A stretch of DNA of 40,505 nucleotides from Planctomycetota bacterium. Lineage in GTDB: Bacteria > Planctomycetota > UBA8742 > UBA2392. The stretch spans positions 1 to 40,505 of the forward strand of contig JAJVIO010000038.1 of the NCBI GenBank assembly GCA_022071975.1. The letters are read 5' to 3'. Each line of letters begins with the position of its first letter. The first letter of the stretch is position 1. Shown piece after piece: positions 8,058 through 15,514 of the stretch. The notes below the pieces were generated by a model. It worked only from the letters and a program-made list of their open reading frames with translations, ran no database searches and was not told where the DNA came from. The position numbers and the translations under genes were made by a program.

Positions 8058-9326
8058 CTAGTCTTCCTTGTGGACCAGCATCAGCTTGCGGATGATCTTG
8101 TTCTCGGGCAGCAGCTTCTGGAAGAAGAACTTCATGCCCTTGGTCTGGGCGCTGGCGTACTTGCTGCGGATGGTGGCGTTGGTTTCTCCGTTATCCACCA
8201 TGGCGTACGCGATCCAGGCGCGCTGGGTCAGCTCCCAGCTTTCGGCGAAGATCGAGCTCTCGATGCAGAGGTTCAGGACCGGGACGTTGGAAGCATCCGG
8301 GGTGCTGCGCAGGGCGCTGAGGGCGCGGCGCATCACTTCCTTGTGGAAGTCCGGGGCTTCCAGCTCGCCGATGATGGCCTGGTGCACCCAGGGCAGACCG
8401 TCGGTGTCCTTCAGCGCCTGCAGGATCTGCAGGGCGTTGACACGGCTCTGCGCCGGCAGGCCGCGATCGGTGGCGATGGTGCCGAGGCGCTCCAGCACGT
8501 TCTGGCGGTTCTCGACGGCCAGCATCAGGTTGGAAAGCTTGCCGACGCAGGCCTGCGAAGTTTCCTCAAGCAGCATCTGGATCTGCAGGTTGAAGGCCGG
8601 GTGGGCGCTGTTGGTGTTGCGCACCAGCTCAAGCATGTAGGCGCGCTCGATGTCGCCGGCCGCGGAGGCGGGCAGCAGGCTGCCGACACGCTCGATCTCG
8701 GCGATGCTGAGCGTGCCCTTGAAGAGCGGGTGCTCAACCATGGCCTTGGCGGCGTCGCGGGCGGCGCGGGTGCCTGCCCAGGCGACCTGGTTCAGCAGCT
8801 CGGCCTTCCAGGCGCTCATCAGGTCGGCGTTGAACTCGCCCATGAAGCCCAGGTTCTCGAGCTCGAGGCGGCGGCGCAGCTGCTGCTCGATCTCGGCCTG
8901 GTAAGGTGCGTTGATGGCCAGGAAGTTGCGCAGCGCCTGCTCGTTCTGGTTCAGGCCGTTGGCGGCGACGTCGTCCGTCTCGAAGATGAAGCTGCGCCAG
9001 GCGAACGGGTGGTTCAGGAAGTAGTGCTTGCCGTTGACCAGGTTGAAGCACACGATCACTTCCCGTCCCAGGCCTTCGTCCGCGGGTGCGGGCTCAAAAG
9101 CCTCGAGCGTCACCTCGGCGCCGGGCAGCAGGTTGCCCTTGATCACCTCGTCGCAGCGAAGCGTCATCCGGTCGCCGACGTTGGTGCGCTCCAGGCTGGT
9201 GAACTCGCCCCTGGCGATGAACATCGAGTCCTTGGCCAGGTCGAACATCGTGAAGTTGGCGTGCAGCGCGCTGGACAGCAGAACCGTCAGCATCAGCACT
9301 GCGAATGTTGCGATTGCCTTCCGCAT
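8058..9326 (-). CDS. Exported protein with beta-barrel-like N-domain and HEAT-like helices (paralogue A)
   Basis: 422 residues, signal peptide about 1-23 (ending LHA). Residues about 25-110 show a strand-rich pattern: a 'sMFIARGEF.sL' strand, then CDEVIKGNLLPGAEVTLEAF, then a strand with FNLVNGKHYFL. This resembles the OB-like domain found in secreted proteins of the 'vvGkV...evlKG..pG..v' type. From about 130 on the protein is alpha-helical with repeated Leu/Ala pairs consistent with degenerate HEAT or Armadillo repeats. The next gene upstream encodes the same architecture, so the two are probably an old duplication. No catalytic motif. AGAGGAA precedes the ATG. Role unknown; probably envelope protein-protein contacts. 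Confidence 0.7.
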   Translation of the reverse strand: MRKAIATFAVLMLTVLLSSALHANFTMFDLAKDSMFIARGEFTSLERTNVGDRMTLRCDEVIKGNLLPGAEVTLEAFEPAPADEGLGREVIVCFNLVNGKHYFLNHPFAWRSFIFETDDVAANGLNQNEQALRNFLAINAPYQAEIEQQLRRRLELENLGFMGEFNADLMSAWKAELLNQVAWAGTRAARDAAKAMVEHPLFKGTLSIAEIERVGSLLPASAAGDIERAYMLELVRNTNSAHPAFNLQIQMLLEETSQACVGKLSNLMLAVENRQNVLERLGTIATDRGLPAQSRVNALQILQALKDTDGLPWVHQAIIGELEAPDFHKEVMRRALSALRSTPDASNVPVLNLCIESSIFAESWELTQRAWIAYAMVDNGETNATIRSKYASAQTKGMKFFFQKLLPENKIIRKLMLVHKED

Positions 9327-9360
9327 TGGTTTTCCTCTGTGTGCGTGGCTTGGTCCCGGT

Positions 9361-10680
9361 TTAGTGGCCCTTGCCGTCCGCTCCGAGAATCAGGGTCGTG
9401 TAGGGGAACTTCATGGCCGACTTGATCACCTGGTCAAGCACCGGGTCAGCTTCACCCAGCGCAAGCAGGTAGTCCTTCGCGAAGCAGTTGACGTTGCCTT
9501 CCGCGTCAACGGTGCGGCCGGCGGCCAGGGCGATGATCGCGGCGTTGATCTCGTTGGAGGTCAGGCCGTTGGTGTTGCGTTCGTCGATCAGGACCTTCAG
9601 GTCGGCGACGTGGGCATCCTGGCTGCGCAGGTCGCGGGAAGCGATCAGCGCCTCACGCAGCAGGTCCTTGCTGGTGGTGGACTTCAGCAGGCCCTTCACC
9701 AGCTCCAGGGTGCGGGTGCGAAGGTCCGCGCCGTCGTGGTCAAGCTTGGGACGGATCAGGCCGAGGCTGCGCACGATCACCATGCGGGTGGCGTCGTCCT
9801 GGGCCAGCTCGTACTCCGCCAGCAGGCGGGTGATGGCCTGGCCGCGGTCCACGTATTCCAGCGACATGCTGGCGAGGCTGGTGGTGCTCCAGCTGGTGTC
9901 AGCCAGCATGATCTCAAGAAGGGCGTCGAGAGCGCCTTCCGCCGGCAGGCGGCCCATGGCCGTCAGCAGCTGGTTGCGTTCCTCGCTGCCCGGCTTGCTG
10001 AGGCGGCCCAGACCCAGGATGCGCTCGCGCTGTTCCGCGGTCACGGCCGGGGCGTACAGGTCGTGGCGCCATGAGAGCTCAAGGGTGCTGTCCACCGACA
10101 GGCGGCTGCCGTCGAGAGTGATGGCGTTCAGCATGCGATTGATGGCGCGGGTGCTGACGCTGCCGTCCTTGATCTGGTCCTGGATGTAACCGACGGCCTT
10201 CAGCAGGTCGCCGCCCGATTCCTGGGCGCTGACCGTGCCACGCTCGTCGTTGTGGATCACGTAACGACCGTCCTCGGCGCGTGCGCTGAGGAAGTAGATG
10301 GCCTCGCCGGTGCGCAGGTCCGCGTCGTAGTTATCGAGCCTGAGCTGACGGATGCTGACGAAGCGCAGCTCGCTGCCCAGGTCGGCGTTGCCCTTGAGGA
10401 TCGTGTTCACCTTCAGCACGCCCTCACGGCGGATGTAGTCCTGGCCGTCCTGGAACTTGCCGTCGTTGAGGCGCTTGTGAGCCGCGGCGTCGATGCCGAC
10501 TTCATTCAGCTCGACATCTTCGACGCGTTCCAGCTTGCCCACGACCACGACCTGGGCCGAGTCCGTGAGCTGCTGCACCGTGGTGCGGTGCGGGCTGTAG
10601 TTCCGCGCCTCGGCGGAGGCTTCGGCCGCGACGATCATCGTCAGCAGGGCCAGGGCGCAGAAGAGAGTCTTGGTTTTCAT
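9361..10680 (-). CDS. Exported protein with beta-barrel-like N-domain and HEAT-like helices (paralogue B)
   Basis: 439 residues, signal peptide about 1-24 (ending ASA). The N-domain (about 33-140) has DSAQVVVVGKLERVED, VLKVNTILKGNADLGSELRF and a strand GEAIYFLSAR, matching the layout in paralogue A (VIKGNLLPGAEV). The remainder is helical with HEAT-like units such as RNQLLTAMGRLPAEGALDALLEIML. The 34-nt gap to paralogue A and the shared strand suggest one transcript. Sequence identity between the two is low except around the KGN..pG turn, so divergence is ancient. Function not known. Confidence 0.7.
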   Translation of the reverse strand: MKTKTLFCALALLTMIVAAEASAEARNYSPHRTTVQQLTDSAQVVVVGKLERVEDVELNEVGIDAAAHKRLNDGKFQDGQDYIRREGVLKVNTILKGNADLGSELRFVSIRQLRLDNYDADLRTGEAIYFLSARAEDGRYVIHNDERGTVSAQESGGDLLKAVGYIQDQIKDGSVSTRAINRMLNAITLDGSRLSVDSTLELSWRHDLYAPAVTAEQRERILGLGRLSKPGSEERNQLLTAMGRLPAEGALDALLEIMLADTSWSTTSLASMSLEYVDRGQAITRLLAEYELAQDDATRMVIVRSLGLIRPKLDHDGADLRTRTLELVKGLLKSTTSKDLLREALIASRDLRSQDAHVADLKVLIDERNTNGLTSNEINAAIIALAAGRTVDAEGNVNCFAKDYLLALGEADPVLDQVIKSAMKFPYTTLILGADGKGH

Positions 10681-10732
10681 TCCTATCCTCGGTTTGAGTT
10701 CGATCGTTATGGGGTTGCCAGGTATCCCGCGC

Positions 10733-11863
10733 TTACGGCGCGTTCGGGTCGCGCCCCTTGCCCGGCAGGTGCAGGGTGTCGAGAGCGTTCAAGTCGTTCT
10801 GGATGAACGAGTAACCGAAGCCGTTCTGCCAGATCACCTGCGAGGGGTCCATGATGGTGCCGACTTCTCCCGAGTTCAGGCCCACAGCCTGGGCGATCAG
10901 GTTGCTGTGCAGCGCGCCGAGGTGGCGTGAGTACTCGATCACCGCCTCCTCTTCGGTGTGGCCCGGGGTGGTGGGCTTCAGCACCGGGGCTGCCTTGTAG
11001 TCCAGGGCGTACAGGTCGCCGAACACGCCGGTGGGCTTGGCCACGGCCGTGAAGCCGCCGCCTGCGTTCTGCGGGATGGCGCCGAGGTTTTCGACGTTTT
11101 CGTTCTCGGTGTTGTCGCCGATGGTTTCACCCAGCGCCTGGCTGAGCTGCGGGCTGCCGGCGGGCAGCAGCTTGGTCAGCAGCACCAGGCCGATCTCGCT
11201 GTAGTTCTTGTTCAGGAAGCGGCTCTGCGGAGGCGGGAAGTCGCCGGGGCTGTTGGGCGGCGGGCTGGTCCAGCCGAACATCACCGAGCCCTGGCTGCCG
11301 GACGGGTAGGCCTGGCGGTTCACCTGGTACAGCACCTGGCCGCTGGGCAGCACAATGCGCTCAACGGGAGCGGTGATGAAGTTGATGTCGAGGCTCTTGG
11401 GCGACCAGACCAGGTAGCCGAACTGGTCGCGCTCACGGATGCGGCTGCCGTCCGCGTTGCGGCGGAACCACTGGCTCATGAAGCTCAGCATCATCGGGTA
11501 CTGGTTGTTGACCTCGATGTGCGTGGGCGACTGTTCCTTGATCAGCCAACCGCTGAAGCCGGCGGTGGCCAGCGCCTGGATGGTGTCGGCGAAGAACGCG
11601 CCGATCACGCCGCCGGGGCCGTCGTCACTGTCACGACCCGGGTCGATGTACCACACGTCGTTGTAGAAGCCTGTGATCAGCGGGTTCTCAACGGCGAAGG
11701 TGAACACGGTGACGCCGAACAGCGGCTCCGTGCCCGGGGTGCCCACGGCCGAGCCGCCTGGCGGGCCGGCAAACTTGCCGTCGCAGCCCGAGCCGGTGAA
11801 GGCCAGGGAACCGACAAGCCCGGAGAGCAGCAGGGCGGGGAAGATGGCGAGTAGCTTGCGCAT
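10733..11863 (-). CDS. Exported protein of unknown function, possible lipoprotein
   Basis: 376 residues. A hydrophobic leader (MRKLLAIFPALLLSGLVGSLAF) is followed by TGSGCDG; Cys27 could be lipidated, but the box is atypical (no Leu at -3), so cleavage by signal peptidase I is equally likely. The mature chain is rich in Pro, Gly, Asn and aromatics (WFRRNADGSRIRERDQFGYLVW), suggesting a beta-rich extracytoplasmic domain. No family recognised. It sits 51 nt downstream of the LAGC lipoprotein gene and upstream of the HEAT pair, all on the same strand. AAGGAAAG precedes the ATG. Confidence 0.68.
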   Translation of the reverse strand: MRKLLAIFPALLLSGLVGSLAFTGSGCDGKFAGPPGGSAVGTPGTEPLFGVTVFTFAVENPLITGFYNDVWYIDPGRDSDDGPGGVIGAFFADTIQALATAGFSGWLIKEQSPTHIEVNNQYPMMLSFMSQWFRRNADGSRIRERDQFGYLVWSPKSLDINFITAPVERIVLPSGQVLYQVNRQAYPSGSQGSVMFGWTSPPPNSPGDFPPPQSRFLNKNYSEIGLVLLTKLLPAGSPQLSQALGETIGDNTENENVENLGAIPQNAGGGFTAVAKPTGVFGDLYALDYKAAPVLKPTTPGHTEEEAVIEYSRHLGALHSNLIAQAVGLNSGEVGTIMDPSQVIWQNGFGYSFIQNDLNALDTLHLPGKGRDPNAP

Positions 11864-11914
11864 GTTTCTTTCCTTGTGTCCGCGCAGGGCGCGGGAAGTC
11901 CAGGGTCGTTTCAG

Positions 11915-13114
11915 TTAGCGGAACGTGCCGGGCAGCGTGCTGCGGGGGCCCGGGGTCTGCCAGGTGCCGTTCACGGTGTCCTGCATCCGCAGCAGGTCTT
12001 CCACCACGAACTGGAATTCCTTACCGGCGGCGACGAACGCGGTCATGTCCAGCACCACGCTCAGGTTCATGATGTCTTCCTGGTTGTTCACCACGCCGGG
12101 CAGGGCGAACGCGCTGTCCACCAGGCCCAGGCCGTAGCCGATCAGGTGGTTGCCCACGGCGGCCAGGTAGTAGGAGTAGTTCACGCCGTCGTCGATGTCG
12201 ATCGTGGAGTTGGTGCCGGCCGTGGTCTGCTGCCAGTTGTCGGAGAAGCGCTGGTGGTACACGCCGCCGCCCGCGGTGATGGGGCCGCCGCCGCCGAAGT
12301 AGTCCGGCACCGGCACGCCCTGCAGGGCGCGGAAGTTGGTCTCGATGTGCTTGTTCTCGGCGGGGCCTTCGCGCCAGGCCGCTGCCAGCAGGCCGGCGGG
12401 GGCACCTTCGCCGTTGAACGCGAAGTCGAGGAAGTTGCTGGCGGGCACCACGATCTGCTCGATGCCGTTGGCGCCGACGCCGGTCGGGCCGGCGGCGATC
12501 GCTTCCTGCTGGCCGGCCACGGAGAGCTGCGTGCCGGCGGTGACAGCCTGGGCACGCTCCACGATGCTGATCGCCATCGAGGAGAAGTAGACGCTTTCGT
12601 ACTGGACCGGCGGGTTGCCGACGATGGCCGGCACGATCACCGAGCCGTTCACCTCGCGCAGGAACCACTGGTGCTGCAGCGAAAGCGTCCAGGCGCCAAT
12701 GTAGGTGCTGGACGCAACGCCCGAGGAAGTCACGGACGGGTCAGGCCAGTCCGCGCCCGGCGTCTTGTACTGCTCGGTGGTGTAGATGAAATCGGGCACC
12801 GGCATTGTTGTGCAAGTCGGGTTGTCCGTGCAGGTCGTGTAGAAGTCCTGCGCCCACAGGTCGTGGCCCGGCGTCGCCTGCTCCGTGAAGTCCGTCGGCA
12901 TCAGGTTGATGCTGGTGAATGCCGTGACGTCCACGTAGTTGTCGCCGGTGATCGGGTTGGTCATCTCCGACGGCAGGTTGTAGTGCACGATCGGCGTCTT
13001 GCGGACCGGGAACTGTTCCACCTGCTGGATGCCGTTGAAGATGATGCCGTCAGAGCCGCAACCGGCCAGCAGGCCGACCACACCGACAGCAATCAGAACC
13101 GCAACTCGCTTCAT
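11915..13114 (-). CDS. Predicted lipoprotein of unknown function
   Basis: 399 residues with a clean lipobox, LLAGC (Cys19), after a short hydrophobic leader. The mature part is beta-rich and low in Lys, with a Cys pair-rich stretch (TTCTDNPTCTTMPV) and a Gly run (YFGGGGPITAGGG). No family recognised. Like its downstream neighbour it has many Trp/Tyr/Phe residues and a similar size, so both may belong to one surface assembly, although I see no convincing sequence match between them. AGGAGAG lies 6 nt before the ATG. It is the first gene of the four-gene minus-strand block, so that block's promoter should lie in the 382-nt gap upstream. Confidence 0.72.
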   Translation of the reverse strand: MKRVAVLIAVGVVGLLAGCGSDGIIFNGIQQVEQFPVRKTPIVHYNLPSEMTNPITGDNYVDVTAFTSINLMPTDFTEQATPGHDLWAQDFYTTCTDNPTCTTMPVPDFIYTTEQYKTPGADWPDPSVTSSGVASSTYIGAWTLSLQHQWFLREVNGSVIVPAIVGNPPVQYESVYFSSMAISIVERAQAVTAGTQLSVAGQQEAIAAGPTGVGANGIEQIVVPASNFLDFAFNGEGAPAGLLAAAWREGPAENKHIETNFRALQGVPVPDYFGGGGPITAGGGVYHQRFSDNWQQTTAGTNSTIDIDDGVNYSYYLAAVGNHLIGYGLGLVDSAFALPGVVNNQEDIMNLSVVLDMTAFVAAGKEFQFVVEDLLRMQDTVNGTWQTPGPRSTLPGTFR

Positions 13115-13496
13115 AATCTCTCCTGGCTTCTGAAACCGACCAACAGTCGGGCTCGGGGTCTTTCTCGGGGTGCTTCCGTGCTGATTCTAAAGCGCAAGTC
13201 GTGCCAAACTCTCAGAATTTCGCAAATCACACAATTACAATGGTTTACGAAACTGGCTCGGAACCAACGTATCCACCAGGTGCGTAAATTCTATACATAC
13301 GCCCAGCTGGCTAGTTCCAATGATGCCACCTGCTGCAAAGGCAAATTCACGCGCCGGGACTGTGCTACATAATATGAGGGGGAACTTCGGGGTGAGTAAA
13401 TGCTACGCCCAGCCGGCCGCCGGTCAACTGGTTGCCCGGAATTCCCCACTTCCATACAATCCCCGCCCTGACCGATTCTGACACACCGGAGATCCC
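13115..13496. other. Divergent intergenic region, lower GC
   Basis: 382 nt without a convincing gene, noticeably more AT-rich than the flanks. It must hold promoters for the minus-strand lipoprotein block and the plus-strand ribH operon. A good plus-strand promoter is listed separately. On the minus strand TAGAAT (-10-like) occurs near 13185, but no well-spaced -35 was found. I looked for the conserved FMN riboswitch (RFN element) because of ribH and did not find it. Confidence 0.55.
13432..13460 (+). promoter_or_regulatory. Candidate sigma70-type promoter of the ribH-nusB-ftsY operon
   Basis: TTGCCC (13432-13437, 4/6) and TACAAT (13455-13460, 5/6) with an ideal 17-nt spacer. Transcription would begin near 13467, giving a leader of about 30 nt before the GTG of ribH. 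GGAG at 13488-13491 lies 5 nt ahead of that GTG. Confidence 0.5.
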
Positions 13497-13979
13497 GTGG
13501 CCGACAAACCAAAATCACACCGCGTTATCGAGGGCAACCTGGTCGCCGCGGATGCCCGCTTCGCCATCGTCGCCGGCCGCTTCAACGAATTCCTGGTCAA
13601 GCACCTGGTTGAGGGCGCCCTGGACGGCATCCGCCGCCACGGCGGTGATGTCGGCAAGGTCACGCTGGCCTGGGTGCCGGGCGCCTTCGAGATTCCGCTG
13701 GCGGCAAAGAAGCTGGCTGAGTCGGGCAAGTACGACGCGGTGATCTGCCTGGGCGCCGTGATCAGGGGCAGCACCCCCCACTTCGACTATGTCGCCGGCG
13801 AGGCCGCCAAGGGCATCGGCCAGGCTGGCATCAGCACCGGCGTCCCGTGCATCTTTGGCGTCATCACCACCGACAACCTGGAACAGGCCATTGAGCGCTG
13901 CGGCAGCAAGATGGGCAACAAGGGTTTCGAGGCGGCGGTCACGGCCATCGAGATGGTGAACCTGTTCAAGCAGTTGTGA
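13497..13979 (+). CDS. ribH: 6,7-dimethyl-8-ribityllumazine synthase
   Basis: 160 residues, GTG start supported by GGAG 5 nt upstream. Penultimate step of riboflavin synthesis: condensation of the ribityl-aminouracil with dihydroxybutanone phosphate. Seen: GRFNE (27-31, aromatic pocket residue Phe29), PGAFEIP (61-67), the phosphate-binding and catalytic segment [11 protein letters not shown] (89-99, with His95), [11 protein letters not shown] and GNKGFEAA. Length is normal for the family. First gene of an operon with nusB and ftsY, a gene order known in several bacterial lineages including Planctomycetota. No other riboflavin gene is in the window. Confidence 0.96.
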   Translation: MADKPKSHRVIEGNLVAADARFAIVAGRFNEFLVKHLVEGALDGIRRHGGDVGKVTLAWVPGAFEIPLAAKKLAESGKYDAVICLGAVIRGSTPHFDYVAGEAAKGIGQAGISTGVPCIFGVITTDNLEQAIERCGSKMGNKGFEAAVTAIEMVNLFKQL

Positions 13980-14028
13980 TGGCCGACCATCTGGTTTCAC
14001 CGCCCGATTCCTTTGGTATACAGGCGGT

Positions 14029-14469
14029 ATGGCTGAACAGCATGACCAGGCCAACTCCCGCACCCTCGCCCGTGAGTTGGCGCTCAAGCTCCTGTATGTC
14101 TCCGACCTGAGCAAGCCCGACCAACAGGACCAGCAGTTGCGCGACGTGCTGGAAGTCGAGCGCCCGCCCGCGGCCGTGGCCGACCTGGCCGGCGAAATCT
14201 CGCGCGGCGTGCGCGAAACACGCGACGAGCTTGATGAAGTGATCCAGCAGGTGGCCGTGAACTGGCAGGTCAGCCGCATGCCGGTGATCGACCGCGCCAT
14301 CCTGCGCATGGGCGTCTATGAGCTGCTGTACATGCACGACGTGCCGCCCAAGGTGACGATCAACGAGGCTGTCGAGCTGGCCAAGAAATACTCCACCGAG
14401 AAGTCCGGCGCCTTCGTGAACGGCGTGCTGGACAAGATCTTCCAGACCCGCTGCCCCGAGAAGGTTTGA
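14029..14469 (+). CDS. nusB: Transcription antitermination factor NusB
   Basis: 146 residues, all helical. With S10/NusE it binds boxA RNA in rRNA operon antitermination. Seen: RELALKLLYVSDL near the start, NW-x4-R-x4-DRAILRMGVYELLY in the middle and INEAVELAKKYSTEKSGAFVNGVLD near the end, the classic NusB C-terminal signature. 49 nt after ribH, 1 nt before the ftsY start. No strong Shine-Dalgarno is visible before the ATG (aggcggt). Confidence 0.94.
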   Translation: MAEQHDQANSRTLARELALKLLYVSDLSKPDQQDQQLRDVLEVERPPAAVADLAGEISRGVRETRDELDEVIQQVAVNWQVSRMPVIDRAILRMGVYELLYMHDVPPKVTINEAVELAKKYSTEKSGAFVNGVLDKIFQTRCPEKV

Positions 14470-14470
14470 C

Positions 14471-15511
14471 GTGGGACTGTTCTCCAGGAAAAAGAAGCCT
14501 GAGCCCGAAGAGACGCCGCCGGAACCACGGGCCGAAGAGCCCGCGCCGGGCAACGGCGAAAAGAAGGGCATGCTGGCCAAGCTGACCCGTGCCATTTCGC
14601 GCACGCGCATGGTGCTGAACCGCCGCGTGCTGGGGGCCGTCGGTCTGGGCCAGAAGATCGACGACGCTGTGCTTGAAAAACTGGAAGAAGCCATGATCGA
14701 GGCCGACTTCGGCGTCGAGACCAGCGACTTCCTCATGGGCGTGCTGCGCGGCGCCTGGAAGAACGGCCGCATCGAGACCACCAGCGACATCCTGCCGTTC
14801 CTGCGCGTGGACCTGAAGCAGCGCTTGACCCACCGCGGCAACGCCCTGCGCTTTGCGCCCAAAGCCCCCACCGTGATCCTGGTGGTGGGCGTCAACGGCG
14901 CCGGCAAGACCACCAGTGTCGCCAGGCTGGCCTGGTACCTCGAGAAAACCGGCCACCACACGGTGCTGGCCGCCGCCGACACCTTCCGCGCCGCGGCCGT
15001 TGAGCAGTTGAAGACCTGGTCTGAGCGCATCGGCTGCGAGATCGTGACCGGCCCCGAGAAGGCCGACCCGGCCTCGGTGGCCCACAAGGCCGCCGAGCGC
15101 GCCCTCGAGATCGGCGCCGACGTGCTGCTGGTGGACACGGCCGGGCGCCTGCACACGCAGAAGAACCTGATGGATGAGCTGCGCAAGATCCGTAACGCCT
15201 GCGCGGCCAAGAAAATCGAGGGTGCGCCGCACGAGACCATCCTCGTACTAGATGCAACCACGGGCCAGAACGCCGTGGTTCAGGCAGAGATGTTCAAGCA
15301 GGCCGCCGAGGTAACCGGGCTGTTCCTGGCCAAGCTGGACGGCACAGCCAAAGGCGGCGCGGTGTTGAGCATCAACGAAAAAGTGGAAGTACCCGTGAAA
15401 TTTGTCGGGCTTGGCGAGAAACTGGAAGACATACAGCCCTTCGACGCGGACCAGTTCGTCGAGGCGCTGTTCGACATCGAGTCCCTCTCGGAAAACCAGG
15501 ACGCGGGGTAA
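14471..15511 (+). CDS. ftsY: Signal recognition particle receptor FtsY
   Basis: 346 residues, GTG start 1 nt after the nusB stop. GTPase receptor that docks SRP-ribosome complexes at the membrane. A short charged acidic/basic N-terminal A-domain (about 1-35) precedes the N domain (about 36-120) and the G domain: P-loop GVNGAGKT (140-147), DTFRAAA (170-176), DTAGR (222-226), DATTGQ (261-266), AKLDGTAKGG (287-296) and GLGEK (313-317). The basic A-domain is much shorter than in E. coli, as in many phyla. The following large gene begins 3 nt after the stop, so expression is probably coupled. Confidence 0.96.
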   Translation: MGLFSRKKKPEPEETPPEPRAEEPAPGNGEKKGMLAKLTRAISRTRMVLNRRVLGAVGLGQKIDDAVLEKLEEAMIEADFGVETSDFLMGVLRGAWKNGRIETTSDILPFLRVDLKQRLTHRGNALRFAPKAPTVILVVGVNGAGKTTSVARLAWYLEKTGHHTVLAAADTFRAAAVEQLKTWSERIGCEIVTGPEKADPASVAHKAAERALEIGADVLLVDTAGRLHTQKNLMDELRKIRNACAAKKIEGAPHETILVLDATTGQNAVVQAEMFKQAAEVTGLFLAKLDGTAKGGAVLSINEKVEVPVKFVGLGEKLEDIQPFDADQFVEALFDIESLSENQDAG

Positions 15512-15514
15512 ACC

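Noticed and set aside
8070..9425. Long plus-strand open frame of 451 codons opposite the HEAT-type gene
   Set aside because: It mirrors the codon pattern of a gene with a good signal peptide, ribosome binding site and paralogue on the other strand; its product is low-complexity with no domain.
11876..13372. Plus-strand frame of 498 codons opposite the lipoprotein gene
   Set aside because: Antisense to a gene with a lipobox and strong ribosome binding site; no family features.
13115..13496. FMN riboswitch ahead of ribH
   Set aside because: No RFN-element conserved segments found, and the best promoter leaves a leader of only about 30 nt.
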